From a virus, in the IMG/VR virus record IMGVR_UViG_3300047453_000406, positions 1-20,636 of that record: 20,636 nucleotides of DNA. One strand, written 5' to 3'. Position numbers and translations under genes: made by a program. The notes below the pieces were generated by a model. It ran no database searches. It had not been told where the DNA came from and saw nothing but the letters and a program-made list of their open reading frames with translations. This document shows positions 1 through 5,613 of this stretch, in pieces (the first letter of the stretch is position 1; each line of letters opens with the position of its first letter).

Positions 1-20
1 TTGTTTCTAACTATATGTAT

Positions 21-48
21 ATTGTAGCATCTTAAACGTATGTGTCAA
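21..48 (-). promoter_or_regulatory. sigma70-like promoter reading out of the left edge
   Basis: On the minus strand TTGACA (43-48) is followed after 16 bases by TACAAT (21-26), matching 11 of 12 consensus positions. It starts right after the stop codon of the 126-residue gene and would drive a gene beyond the left edge. It has the same architecture as the other minus-strand promoters in this window, which supports it. Confidence 0.75.
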
Positions 49-51
49 CCT

Positions 52-432
52 TTAAGATCCAGTTACTAACTCTAGTGTACCATCTTCTTGTACATCAAAG
101 TCTTCTACGAAATAGTGCCAATCATCTAAAGCCGCTTTGGCTTGTTGAAAGCAGTTTTCAGCGGCTTTCCAAAGCTCGCCAACTGTACCGTTCATTGCAA
201 CGGCAGTAAATGTCATCCATGTAACATCATCCATTGTATCGCCCATTTCAGCAATACACTTGTATGTTACAACACGAATTTTATCAGAGAAGATCTTGTG
301 ATCCAGTGCCATAGCACCTTCTCCCATTGACCATACAGTGTCATAACCTAATTCATGTTTTAGGTCGTCGAAGTGTTCAATTTCAAGTGTCATTGCATCA
401 ACATCTTCGAATTGTACAGTTTGATCTAACAT
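52..432 (-). CDS. Unrecognised acidic 126-residue protein
   Basis: I do not recognise a family with confidence. The protein is acidic and soluble, with no signal peptide or membrane segment. The middle contains a DHKIFSDKIRVVTYK stretch followed by Met-, Thr- and Trp-rich sequence and a helical, Ala-rich C-terminal third (roughly residues 85-105). The start is secure: AAGGAG lies 6 bases before the ATG at 432. It is a single-gene unit, with its own sigma70 promoter (466-494) just upstream and another promoter beginning immediately after its stop. A terminator (497-524) separates it from the small-membrane-protein genes upstream. It is probably an early phage gene of unknown role. Confidence 0.8.
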   Translation of the reverse strand: MLDQTVQFEDVDAMTLEIEHFDDLKHELGYDTVWSMGEGAMALDHKIFSDKIRVVTYKCIAEMGDTMDDVTWMTFTAVAMNGTVGELWKAAENCFQQAKAALDDWHYFVEDFDVQEDGTLELVTGS

Positions 433-465
433 AAAGTTCTCCTTGTTTTTTTAACTTATACATAC

Positions 466-494
466 ACTATAACACCAAGATGTCTTACTGTCAA
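466..494 (-). promoter_or_regulatory. sigma70-like promoter of the 126-residue gene
   Basis: Minus-strand TTGACA (489-494), a 17-base spacer, and TATAGT (466-471). The -10 box lies about 35 bases before the ATG at 432. The -35 box abuts the terminator of the preceding gene, a compact terminator-promoter junction. Confidence 0.85.
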
Positions 495-496
495 GC

Positions 497-524
497 AAAA
501 AGATGCCTAAAAAGACATCTTTTT
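497..524 (-). terminator. Intrinsic terminator after the small membrane-protein genes
   Basis: Perfect 9-base arms (497-505 and 516-524, AAAAAGATG / CATCTTTTT) around a 10-base loop. In the minus direction the hairpin ends in a run of T. It follows the gene ending at 530 and precedes the next promoter. The flanking A and T runs could also let it act on plus-strand transcripts. Confidence 0.75.
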
Positions 525-529
525 TTACT

Positions 530-748
530 TTATTTTATATGTTGTAGTTCAGCTTCGTCTTCTAGATCCATTTCGGTAAACTCGTCATCTTCAAACAGAT
601 CATCATCTTCATCTTCATAATCATCTTCATGCCTAGTTGATACATCTGCTAGTGACATTATGTGTGCAAACAGTACTCCGCATACTCCAAAACCAACAAT
701 CAAAACTACAATTTCTATTAGGTTAGATAGTGTTGTATTCAAGTCCAT
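530..748 (-). CDS. Small single-pass membrane protein with a very acidic tail
   Basis: 72 residues. A hydrophobic segment (about residues 8-32, containing IEIVVLIVGFGVCGVLF) is followed by a tail dominated by Asp and Glu (about residues 40-68). The ATG at 748 is chosen because GGAGACAGATA precedes it; a start 24 bases further upstream would lack this site. The start overlaps the stop of the 28-residue gene (TAATG), so the two are probably translationally coupled. This is the last gene of a four-gene string of tiny membrane proteins. No function can be assigned; the topology suggests a membrane anchor with a charged cytoplasmic tail. Confidence 0.7.
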   Translation of the reverse strand: MDLNTTLSNLIEIVVLIVGFGVCGVLFAHIMSLADVSTRHEDDYEDEDDDLFEDDEFTEMDLEDEAELQHIK

Positions 749-834
749 TATCTGTCTCCTACATCTATACACATTGCTACAATAGCAATTACTACAGGAA
801 TTGCAACCATTAAGATAATAATTTCATTAGTCAT
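748..834 (-). CDS. 28-residue membrane peptide
   Basis: A tiny ORF, almost entirely one hydrophobic helix (MTNEIIILMV then AIPVVIAIVA) ending in CIDVGDR. Support comes from a strong ribosome site (TTTAGGAG, about 7 bases before the ATG), an 8-base overlap with the end of the 44-residue gene, and a TAATG junction with the next gene. The reading frames are precisely nested in a run of coupled genes, which is why I call it despite its length. Function unknown. Confidence 0.55.
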   Translation of the reverse strand: MTNEIIILMVAIPVVIAIVAMCIDVGDR

Positions 835-961
835 CTTTTTTACTCCTAAACATATCCCAAAACATCCAAACCAATGCACTAACTTGTATTAGCATTGCAC
901 CGATGCCTACTCCTACGAAAAAACAAAACCCTACAAAGATTAATTGATCAATCATTTTCAT
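827..961 (-). CDS. 44-residue membrane peptide
   Basis: Encodes MKMIDQLIFV followed by a Gly-rich hydrophobic helix (GFCFFVGVGIGAML) and a short basic/acidic tail ending KKDD. A GAGGAGG ribosome site lies only 3 bases before the first ATG but about 9 bases before the third codon, also ATG, so translation may begin at 955. It overlaps the upstream 59-residue gene by 14 bases and the downstream 28-residue gene by 8. Function unknown; a one-helix membrane peptide. Confidence 0.6.
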   Translation of the reverse strand: MKMIDQLIFVGFCFFVGVGIGAMLIQVSALVWMFWDMFRSKKDD

Positions 962-1127
962 AATCCTCCTCATCATCTGTATTAGAGTTGTGTGCATTTT
1001 CTTGTATAACTAACCAAAGAGGTCCACATGCACATACAGCAATACCTAGGAATGTATCTCCTAGACTAATAAAGGTTAATCCTAGTATTGCACAACCAAT
1101 TGCGTAAATAACCATTCCTTGCGACAT
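948..1127 (-). CDS. 59-residue membrane protein
   Basis: Two hydrophobic stretches (about residues 4-21 and 25-43, the second with the Cys-rich VCACGP) and an acidic tail ending DDEEDYEND. The ATG at 1127 has an AAAGGAAAGACA ribosome site and lies about 35 bases after a sigma70-like -10 box. It is the first gene of the small-membrane-protein string 1127 to 530. The acidic C-terminus resembles in character that of the 72-residue protein at the other end of the string. No family recognised. Confidence 0.65.
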   Translation of the reverse strand: MSQGMVIYAIGCAILGLTFISLGDTFLGIAVCACGPLWLVIQENAHNSNTDDEEDYEND

Positions 1128-1162
1128 TGTCTTTCCTTTGTGTTTGTTTAACTTATACTAAT

Positions 1163-1191
1163 AATATAAGGCATGAACTCATACTTTGCAA
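1163..1191 (-). promoter_or_regulatory. sigma70-like promoter of the small membrane-protein genes
   Basis: Minus-strand TTGCAA (1186-1191), a 17-base spacer and TATATT (1163-1168). The -35 is weaker than in the sister promoters. It sits in a gene-free gap (1128-1237) ahead of the four small genes. No convincing terminator for the gene ending at 1238 is visible in this gap. Confidence 0.65.
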
Positions 1192-1237
1192 CCTAGCAAA
1201 AGTAGAATTTACGATATAAAAAGTATGGGTTTAGTGA

Positions 1238-1627
1238 TTATTCGTTAGAAAAATTAACAAAGAAGTCAAAGTATATACCCTTGCCATCTATTCTAACATG
1301 TGGTTTGGTCATTCGTTGTCTAATGTGCGGACTACATTTGGTGTTGTATTTCATAAAAGAAAAGTTAATTTCACCTTCAACAGTATTTTTTACTTTGAAC
1401 GATTCTTCTAAAGGTATAAATCCAGCTACAGTAAATCCTTTTTGATTTTCTTCGAAGTGTGCAACAAACCATTCAATATCTGTAATAGGAAACTTGGTAC
1501 CCGTAGTTCGGGTTGTTCCTCTGAGTGCTGGTATAATTATTTCTTTGAATAAGACGTTTTCGGCGAGTGCCTGAGCTTCTTGCTTTTGGGCCCGGAAAGT
1601 AGGGCTTAGAGATCGAAACCATTTCAT
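1238..1627 (-). CDS. Unrecognised 129-residue protein
   Basis: No recognised domain. The N-terminus is basic and Trp/Arg-rich (MKWFRSLSPTFRAQKQEAQ); the rest looks like an alpha/beta soluble fold with alternating hydrophobic strands, ending FDFFVNFSNE. There is no clear Shine-Dalgarno before the ATG at 1627, so translation may depend on coupling or on a weak site. It is the last of three minus-strand genes (2300, 2020, 1627) leading away from the divergent region at 2301-2412, and is 30 bases from the gene upstream. Confidence 0.7.
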   Translation of the reverse strand: MKWFRSLSPTFRAQKQEAQALAENVLFKEIIIPALRGTTRTTGTKFPITDIEWFVAHFEENQKGFTVAGFIPLEESFKVKNTVEGEINFSFMKYNTKCSPHIRQRMTKPHVRIDGKGIYFDFFVNFSNE

Positions 1628-1657
1628 CCATACTATTTAATTGGTACTTTATCGAAA

Positions 1658-2020
1658 TTAAGTACCTAGATTTTCTTCCATGTGTTGCAAAAAATTATCC
1701 CAATCCTTGCCATACATTTTGTAGAATATTCGATCTTCTGTGCTGAATAACACTAACCAATTTTTATCAAAAAAGTATGGGTATTGCATATAGCGATCCA
1801 ATAGCAATCTAATACGAGGAGTAATTTTTATTTTGGATAACTTAAATTCTTCACGTTCAATATCCATACTGCATATAACGTGCAAGCCCAACTTAGACAA
1901 GCAGAGCCCGGTATCATTTCTATAGTTTACGAATAAATCTTGTATTTTAGTTTCTGGTCTGGTACGCTGAGCATGTAGCAGTAACGTATTATACCATTCC
2001 TTGTTCACCATCGTTTTCAA
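1658..2020 (-). CDS. Unrecognised 120-residue protein, probable TTG start
   Basis: Soluble protein with no recognised family. It contains WYNTLLLHAQRTRPETKIQD near the start and a YPYFFDKNWLVLFSTEDRIFYK stretch in the second half, typical of a small alpha/beta domain. Start choice: TTG at 2020 has GAGG six bases upstream, whereas the in-frame ATG at 2011 has no well-placed site. Either start lies inside the end of the upstream gene (32 or 23 bases overlap), so coupling with that gene is likely. The two neighbours probably act together. Confidence 0.7.
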   Translation of the reverse strand: MKTMVNKEWYNTLLLHAQRTRPETKIQDLFVNYRNDTGLCLSKLGLHVICSMDIEREEFKLSKIKITPRIRLLLDRYMQYPYFFDKNWLVLFSTEDRIFYKMYGKDWDNFLQHMEENLGT

Positions 2021-2300
2021 CTATTACCTCACCTTTAGTAAACTTGATCACTTGAAATTTATCTGTTTTAAATAATTTATTCAATCTAGTTGCTAAGTTA
2101 AAAGCATGTCCGCTATTACTAAAACTTACTTTCTTATACTTAGGTCCTGGAAAGTTTACCAGTGTATTTAAGCTACGAAGGTTAATTGGTTTGCTATCAT
2201 AAAAAACTGCATAGATAGCATCAGCCGCTAGTATTTGTTCACTGCGGTAATTTTTTGGATCTGTGAATTCCATTAATATTGTTGGTTTAGGTCTCGCCAT
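1989..2300 (-). CDS. Unrecognised 103-residue protein
   Basis: Begins MARPKPTILMEFTDPKNYRS and contains a conserved-looking SFSNSGHAFNLATRLNKLFKT segment near residues 59-79, followed by a beta-rich C-terminus. The basic, compact character would fit a nucleic-acid or protein-binding role, but that is a guess. The ATG at 2300 is preferred over an upstream in-frame start because AGAGAA lies just before it and the extra residues would run into the presumed promoter. It is the first gene of the leftward trio. Confidence 0.75.
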   Translation of the reverse strand: MARPKPTILMEFTDPKNYRSEQILAADAIYAVFYDSKPINLRSLNTLVNFPGPKYKKVSFSNSGHAFNLATRLNKLFKTDKFQVIKFTKGEVIVENDGEQGMV

Positions 2301-2322
2301 ATCATTCTCTACTACTTTAATA

Positions 2323-2330
2323 TATTTAGT
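2323..2330 (-). promoter_or_regulatory. Possible T4-late-type box, leftward
   Basis: Minus-strand ACTAAATA lies 22 bases before the ATG at 2300 and resembles the T4-family late promoter TATAAATA (6 of 8). No good sigma70 pair is present in this intergenic region. This is pattern matching against a short, AT-rich motif, so confidence is low. Confidence 0.3.
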
Positions 2331-2362
2331 TAAAACGGTATAGAATGGGCTGGTTAACAATC

Positions 2363-2370
2363 GTTAAATA
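2363..2370 (+). promoter_or_regulatory. Possible T4-late-type box, rightward
   Basis: Plus-strand GTTAAATA (6 of 8 to TATAAATA), 43 bases before the plus-strand ATG at 2413. Together with the opposite-facing box at 2323-2330 it would make 2301-2412 a divergent late-type control region. Evidence is only the short motif and the absence of a sigma70 alternative. Confidence 0.3.
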
Positions 2371-2374
2371 CCAG

Positions 2375-2399
2375 TGTGAGAAACTCGATGATACTCACA
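2375..2399 (+). promoter_or_regulatory. Small hairpin in the leader of the plus-strand gene
   Basis: TGTGAG (2375-2380) and CTCACA (2394-2399) can pair around a 13-base loop. The 3' arm ends two bases before the GAGGAG ribosome site of the 2413 gene. It could protect the transcript end or modulate ribosome access. Six base pairs in a 110-base gap could arise by chance. Confidence 0.35.
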
Positions 2400-2412
2400 G
2401 AGGAGAAAACAT

Positions 2413-2778
2413 ATGTATGTAACAGAAGCAATGATCCAAAGCATGGAAGATATGATGAGAAATGCCGCGGACATGGAAAAATCTATCAAAGCTATGATGG
2501 AAACAGAAGGAAGAATACATGGACTTGAATTGGATAGACGTCATAATGCAAGAGACATGTGGAAACAACTAAGCGAGCATATGATGAGTCATGCACCGCA
2601 GGCATCAATGATGTGTGAGGTAGAAATGACTGATCCAATGATGCACACACATGATGATGGAATGACACATTCACACGACGGTGGGGATATGGCACATGAT
2701 CATAATGATGGCGCACCAAGTAGCATGGAGCCAACAGGCGCACCTATGCCAAGCCCGTCAGATCACCAACAAACTTAA
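2413..2778 (+). CDS. Met- and His-rich 121-residue protein, only plus-strand gene
   Basis: Unrecognised, but compositionally striking: 20 Met and 11 His in 121 residues. The N-terminal half is helical and Met-rich with regularly spaced acidic and basic residues (MEDMMRNAADMEKS); the C-terminal half is a low-complexity His/Asp/Met region (MMHTHDDGMTHSHDGGDM) ending in a Pro/Ser tail. Such spacing of His, Asp and Met would suit metal binding, but no family match is claimed. The start is very secure (AGAGGAGAAAAC before ATG). It converges on the 80-residue minus-strand gene and shares a bidirectional terminator with it. The reverse frame in the same stretch is a shadow. Confidence 0.8.
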   Translation: MYVTEAMIQSMEDMMRNAADMEKSIKAMMETEGRIHGLELDRRHNARDMWKQLSEHMMSHAPQASMMCEVEMTDPMMHTHDDGMTHSHDGGDMAHDHNDGAPSSMEPTGAPMPSPSDHQQT

Positions 2779-2785
2779 AAGAAAG

Positions 2786-2813
2786 AAGGCGCTAGTTTAT
2801 GCACTATCGCCTT
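2786..2813. terminator. Bidirectional terminator between convergent genes
   Basis: AAGGCG (2786-2791) pairs with CGCCTT (2808-2813), extended inward by TAGT/ACTA across one mismatch, with a six-base loop. Plus-strand transcripts end in CTTTTT; minus-strand transcripts end in a T-rich CTTCTTTCTTTT. The stop codon of the minus gene (2797-2799) falls in the loop, so the last residues of that protein are encoded by one arm. Confidence 0.75.
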
Positions 2814-3039
2814 TTTCCTTGGCTAATAATTCTTTGATTGTTTTTTCTTCAAGACAGTTAATCAGTTGTATTGGCATTTGTTTACCATACTCAAGTATTA
2901 GTTTTCTTGTGTATAATTTAATTTGCTCTGGGTCTTTTAAAGACTGAATACACTCTTCCCTAGTTTCAAAAGTGGGCTCAGTGAAAATATAAACATCTCC
3001 ATGGAATGTAGCAAACATAACAATTATTAACCAATTCAT
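2797..3039 (-). CDS. Small exported or membrane-anchored protein, paralogue of its upstream neighbour
   Basis: 80 residues with a short hydrophobic N-terminus (MNWLIIVMFATF) that may act as signal or anchor. It shares a pattern with the 95-residue protein encoded just upstream: M-x-W start, an AT dipeptide, a G-(D/E)-V turn, F-x-(S/T)-x-E-x-C, then an IQL...C later on. This suggests a tandem duplication of a two-cysteine domain. GAGGAGAATCTAC precedes the ATG at 3039, which overlaps the stop of the upstream gene (ATGA). The C-terminus is Lys/Glu-rich and is encoded within a terminator hairpin. Function unknown. Confidence 0.7.
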   Translation of the reverse strand: MNWLIIVMFATFHGDVYIFTEPTFETREECIQSLKDPEQIKLYTRKLILEYGKQMPIQLINCLEEKTIKELLAKEKGDSA

Positions 3040-3323
3040 GTAGATTCTCCTCTGAAGTATAATCTTTTCTCACCAGACACAATAGGCTTTGCGCCTGATT
3101 GTTGTATTTGTCCTTTAGCACAACCCATTTCAAGTAATTGTATATCAGGGTGATATACATCTTGTCCGTGTGCTATTACACCTTTTTGTAAAGTATCTTC
3201 TTCTTGTCTATAAAATGCTTCGCATTGTTCATATGAACGAAAAGGTAGGTTCCAACTTATAACTCGTTGAACTTCTCCTGACGGATATACCAATGTAGCA
3301 TATATCAGTATAGCCCACATCAT
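3036..3323 (-). CDS. Small exported or membrane-anchored protein with paired cysteines
   Basis: 95 residues beginning MMWAILIYATLVYPSGEV, a short hydrophobic N-terminus without an obvious cleavage site. Two Cys (in SYEQCEAF and EMGCAKG) are positioned as in the downstream 80-residue paralogue. GGAGAAGACCA precedes the double ATG at 3323/3320; the first overlaps the stop of the upstream gene (ATGA). It belongs to the operon starting with the 5' nuclease. It may be a periplasmic or envelope protein acting on the host surface; no family recognised. Confidence 0.7.
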   Translation of the reverse strand: MMWAILIYATLVYPSGEVQRVISWNLPFRSYEQCEAFYRQEEDTLQKGVIAHGQDVYHPDIQLLEMGCAKGQIQQSGAKPIVSGEKRLYFRGEST

Positions 3324-3745
3324 TGGTCTTCTCCATACGGTTGAGCTCCTCCGTAAGCACTAAAATTTTTACCGTTAAAAACCATACATGCAACGCCGTC
3401 TTGGTATACTTGTAGCATTGTCCATGTTCCTGTTTCTTGATTAACAAAAAACATCATTGCACCATTGTATGGTTCACTCTTAGGACCAAATGTTAGTCCT
3501 GAACCATTAAACAATAGTTGTTCTCTATATTTCATAATGCTGGCTTGCATTTCTTTCCAGCGACCACATGGTGCTCTTAGGATAGCACTTAAATTCTGCT
3601 TCTGCCCTGGCGGCAAAGTTTTTGGTGGTTGTTCTTGTTTAGGTTCTTCTACTTGTTGTTGTTTAAACCATTTATTGTCAGTGGCAAAACTAGACTGACT
3701 CCATGTTAGCAGTATCAGCACTGCTAGACTTAATATCTTTTTCAT
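3320..3745 (-). CDS. Secreted 141-residue protein of unknown function
   Basis: A textbook signal peptide (MKKILSLAVLILLTWSQSSFA, predicted cleavage before TDN) is followed by a Gln/Pro/Lys-rich linker (about residues 28-55) and a globular region containing APCGRWKEM, FGPKSEPYNG, MMFFVNQETGTWTML and GVACMVFNG. The two Cys could form a disulfide in the periplasm. The ATG at 3745 is chosen over one 45 bases upstream because AAGGG lies about 8 bases before it and the signal peptide then begins cleanly. The gene overlaps the end of the upstream gene by 56 bases in another frame. Role unknown. Confidence 0.75.
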   Translation of the reverse strand: MKKILSLAVLILLTWSQSSFATDNKWFKQQQVEEPKQEQPPKTLPPGQKQNLSAILRAPCGRWKEMQASIMKYREQLLFNGSGLTFGPKSEPYNGAMMFFVNQETGTWTMLQVYQDGVACMVFNGKNFSAYGGAQPYGEDQ

Positions 3746-4196
3746 TTTCTTGCCCTTTTCGTTTAATAGCAAGATACATATCTGATTCATTGGTATATGG
3801 ACCTAAATGTGTATAATCCTGTAGTGTTTTTAACCTAGGACAGAAGCTCGGCCTCCAGCCCATAGGAAAAAGTATTCCCCAATAACCAGCCACAAAATAT
3901 TGTTTACTATTGGCTGTCTTTGTATATACTGCCACATCATCTTGTAGGTTGGTATTGTATACAGTATCTACGTTAGTCGGATAACCATAAATTGAAGCGT
4001 TAATAGTCTGCTTTTTTTCTGTCTTAGTAAACTTTATGTCATCCAAATTGTCTAATATAGTTTCTGTACGGCTGTTGTTTTCGTAAAGGATATACGAATC
4101 TGTCTTTCTTCGCAATGTACCCATTTTAGTTCCATTGCGTTCAACTATCCAGAAACTGTCTTCTACAACTTCTTTAGCTTGTAAGTATTTACCCAT
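3690..4196 (-). CDS. Unrecognised 168-residue protein
   Basis: Soluble-looking protein with a beta-rich N-terminal half (FWIVERNGTKMGTLRRK, SYILYENNSRTETIL), a Tyr/Asn-rich middle, and an aromatic FVAGYWGILFPMGWRPSF patch near residues 102-119. There is no signal peptide. It starts one base after the stop of the 5' nuclease with no clear ribosome site, so it is probably coupled to that gene. Its last 56 bases double as the signal-peptide region of the next gene. No family recognised. Confidence 0.7.
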   Translation of the reverse strand: MGKYLQAKEVVEDSFWIVERNGTKMGTLRRKTDSYILYENNSRTETILDNLDDIKFTKTEKKQTINASIYGYPTNVDTVYNTNLQDDVAVYTKTANSKQYFVAGYWGILFPMGWRPSFCPRLKTLQDYTHLGPYTNESDMYLAIKRKGQENEKDIKSSSADTANMESV

Positions 4197-4197
4197 T

Positions 4198-5178
4198 TTA
4201 ATATGCGTTATTTAGATATTCACTGTGAGATTCTGCCGATGTGCTGATTCGTTGCAGGTCCCACTTTCCGCAGAATCTTAAGAAGTGTACACCTACTTGG
4301 CTTGCAGGAACTTTTTGTACCTGTATTGTAATAGCTTCGTCTAACTTATCTTTAATCTCATCAGGTTGTTGTGTGAGATCAATTAGTGTTACATTACGTT
4401 GATAGTCATCAAGTACTCTATGCTCTTCGCCATTGTGATCACTCCAACGTTGTAGCATCATATTATTCCAATCAAAGCCTTTAGACTCTTTGTCAGCAAA
4501 TGCTTCTAATAGTCCAACTTTATTTTTACTGCCTTTTTTACGAACACCTGGATAAGCACTAAACACATTATCACTGCTATCGCCTCGCATACACTTTTCA
4601 AATAGCAACCACTTAGGATCACCAATTTGTTTTTGCTCACCTGTTTTATTATCTATAACAGGTTTGCCTTTGTCGTTTACGATACCATCTAGTTTAATGT
4701 GTTGATTAGTAATGCCATTGTACTGTGTTACTTTGTCTGTAAGCAACTGATAAAAGTCGCTGTCTGAACTTACAATAACATGTTCATCATCAGGATGATT
4801 CTGTATCCAACGTGCAATAAAGTCATCAGCTTCACACTCAGCATGTTGTAATACTGTACAGTTTGTTCGCTTGTCTAAAAATTCTTTAAGCTCGTCAAAG
4901 GCTTGCCAAAATGCTTGATCTTCTTCTTGCTCAGCAGGAGTTAGTGCGTCACGAGCTACTTTACGATTTGCCTTGTAAGGCTCGTAAAAGTCTTTGCGCC
5001 AACTGCGACCTTCTAAACAAAATACAACATGACTACCACCAAAGTCTCTATAGGCTTTGAGTATGCTAGCAAACATAATATGATATGCCATGCCAATTTT
5101 AGTCTCAATACTATCGCCCCGTACTACATGCCTAGCACGGAAAAACATGTTTGCAGTGTCTACTAGAATATATGTCAT
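4198..5178 (-). CDS. rnh: T4 RNase H / flap-type 5'-3' nuclease
   Basis: A FEN-family 5' nuclease of 326 residues, close to T4 RNase H (305). It would remove RNA primers and 5' flaps during phage DNA replication. Visible metal-site acids: D7 (ILVDTANMFFRARH), E56, the E114-E116-D118-D119 cluster (ECEADDF), D139/D141 (SSDSDFYQLL) and D200/D203 (MRGDSSDN). The YKANR helical-gateway motif is at 68-72, and YPGVRKKGSKNK near 209-220 fits the helix-hairpin-helix DNA-binding region. It is the first gene after its own promoter (5206-5234). The ATG at 5178 matches the family N-terminus. The family is certain; whether it is the replicative nuclease is inferred. Confidence 0.93.
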   Translation of the reverse strand: MTYILVDTANMFFRARHVVRGDSIETKIGMAYHIMFASILKAYRDFGGSHVVFCLEGRSWRKDFYEPYKANRKVARDALTPAEQEEDQAFWQAFDELKEFLDKRTNCTVLQHAECEADDFIARWIQNHPDDEHVIVSSDSDFYQLLTDKVTQYNGITNQHIKLDGIVNDKGKPVIDNKTGEQKQIGDPKWLLFEKCMRGDSSDNVFSAYPGVRKKGSKNKVGLLEAFADKESKGFDWNNMMLQRWSDHNGEEHRVLDDYQRNVTLIDLTQQPDEIKDKLDEAITIQVQKVPASQVGVHFLRFCGKWDLQRISTSAESHSEYLNNAY

Positions 5179-5205
5179 TTTAACTCGCTCTGTTATTTTG
5201 TACTA

Positions 5206-5234
5206 ATTATAGCTTAAAAACTTAGCGAAGTCAA
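5206..5234 (-). promoter_or_regulatory. sigma70-like promoter of the 5' nuclease operon
   Basis: Minus-strand TTGACT (5229-5234), 17-base spacer, perfect TATAAT (5206-5211), with the ATG 28 bases downstream of the -10 box. The -35 sits just past the end of the nfu gene, with no terminator between them. Confidence 0.85.
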
Positions 5235-5238
5235 CCTT

Positions 5239-5559
5239 TTAATCGTCCCACGGATGATAGTCAAAACCATCATCTACATAATAAGGATCATTAAAGTTAG
5301 GATCATCCATGCCATCTACGCCTTGAACTTCAGGTACATAGTGCCTTAACATATTTTCGACGCCCATCTTAAGAGTAATACTACTACTTGCACAACCACT
5401 ACAGCCACCTTGTAATAATACACTAGCAATGCCCGACTCCATATCAAAGTCATTGAATTGTATCATGCCACCGTGTCCTGCAACTGCTGGATTAATGTTT
5501 TCTTCTAGTATTTTTTCTATAGATGCAACGATTTCTTCTTTGTTACGTTCCATACTCAT
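5239..5559 (-). CDS. nfuA: Nfu-type iron-sulfur cluster scaffold or carrier
   Basis: A stand-alone NifU C-terminal (Nfu) domain, about residues 6-80, followed by a Asp/Tyr/Pro-rich acidic tail (81-106). The cluster-binding C-x-x-C is C53/C56 in GGCSGCASSSITLK; the conserved NPAVAGHGG stretch is at 23-31. Nfu proteins hold a [4Fe-4S] cluster at a dimer interface and deliver it to apo-enzymes. The N-terminal A-type domain of bacterial NfuA is absent. A plausible client in this window is the radical-SAM QueE. The start is the ATG at 5559 or 5553; no strong ribosome site is present, and a 17-base inverted repeat ends 4 bases before the ATG, hinting at translational control. Confidence 0.88.
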   Translation of the reverse strand: MSMERNKEEIVASIEKILEENINPAVAGHGGMIQFNDFDMESGIASVLLQGGCSGCASSSITLKMGVENMLRHYVPEVQGVDGMDDPNFNDPYYVDDGFDYHPWDD

Positions 5560-5562
5560 ATT

Positions 5563-5607
5563 TATGACCTACAGATCATAAAGGTATAATATGATCGGTA
5601 GGTCATA
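5563..5607 (-). repeat. 17-base inverted repeat between tRNA and nfu
   Basis: Arms 5563-5579 and 5591-5607 match at 16 of 17 positions (TATGACCTAC at the outer end, one mismatch, GATCAT inside) around an 11-base loop. In the minus-strand transcript it would be a stable stem immediately after the tRNA and just before the nfu start, covering the place where a ribosome site should be. No U-run follows, so it is not an ordinary terminator. It could be an RNA processing signal for the tRNA 3' end, a translation regulator of nfu, or a protein operator. Confidence 0.7.
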
Positions 5608-5613
5608 TTGTGT

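Noticed and set aside
1180-1229. Inverted repeat CATACTTT...AAAGTATG in the gap after the 129-residue gene
   Set aside because: The loop exceeds 30 bases and spans the -35 region of the next promoter; too weak to call as a terminator or operator.
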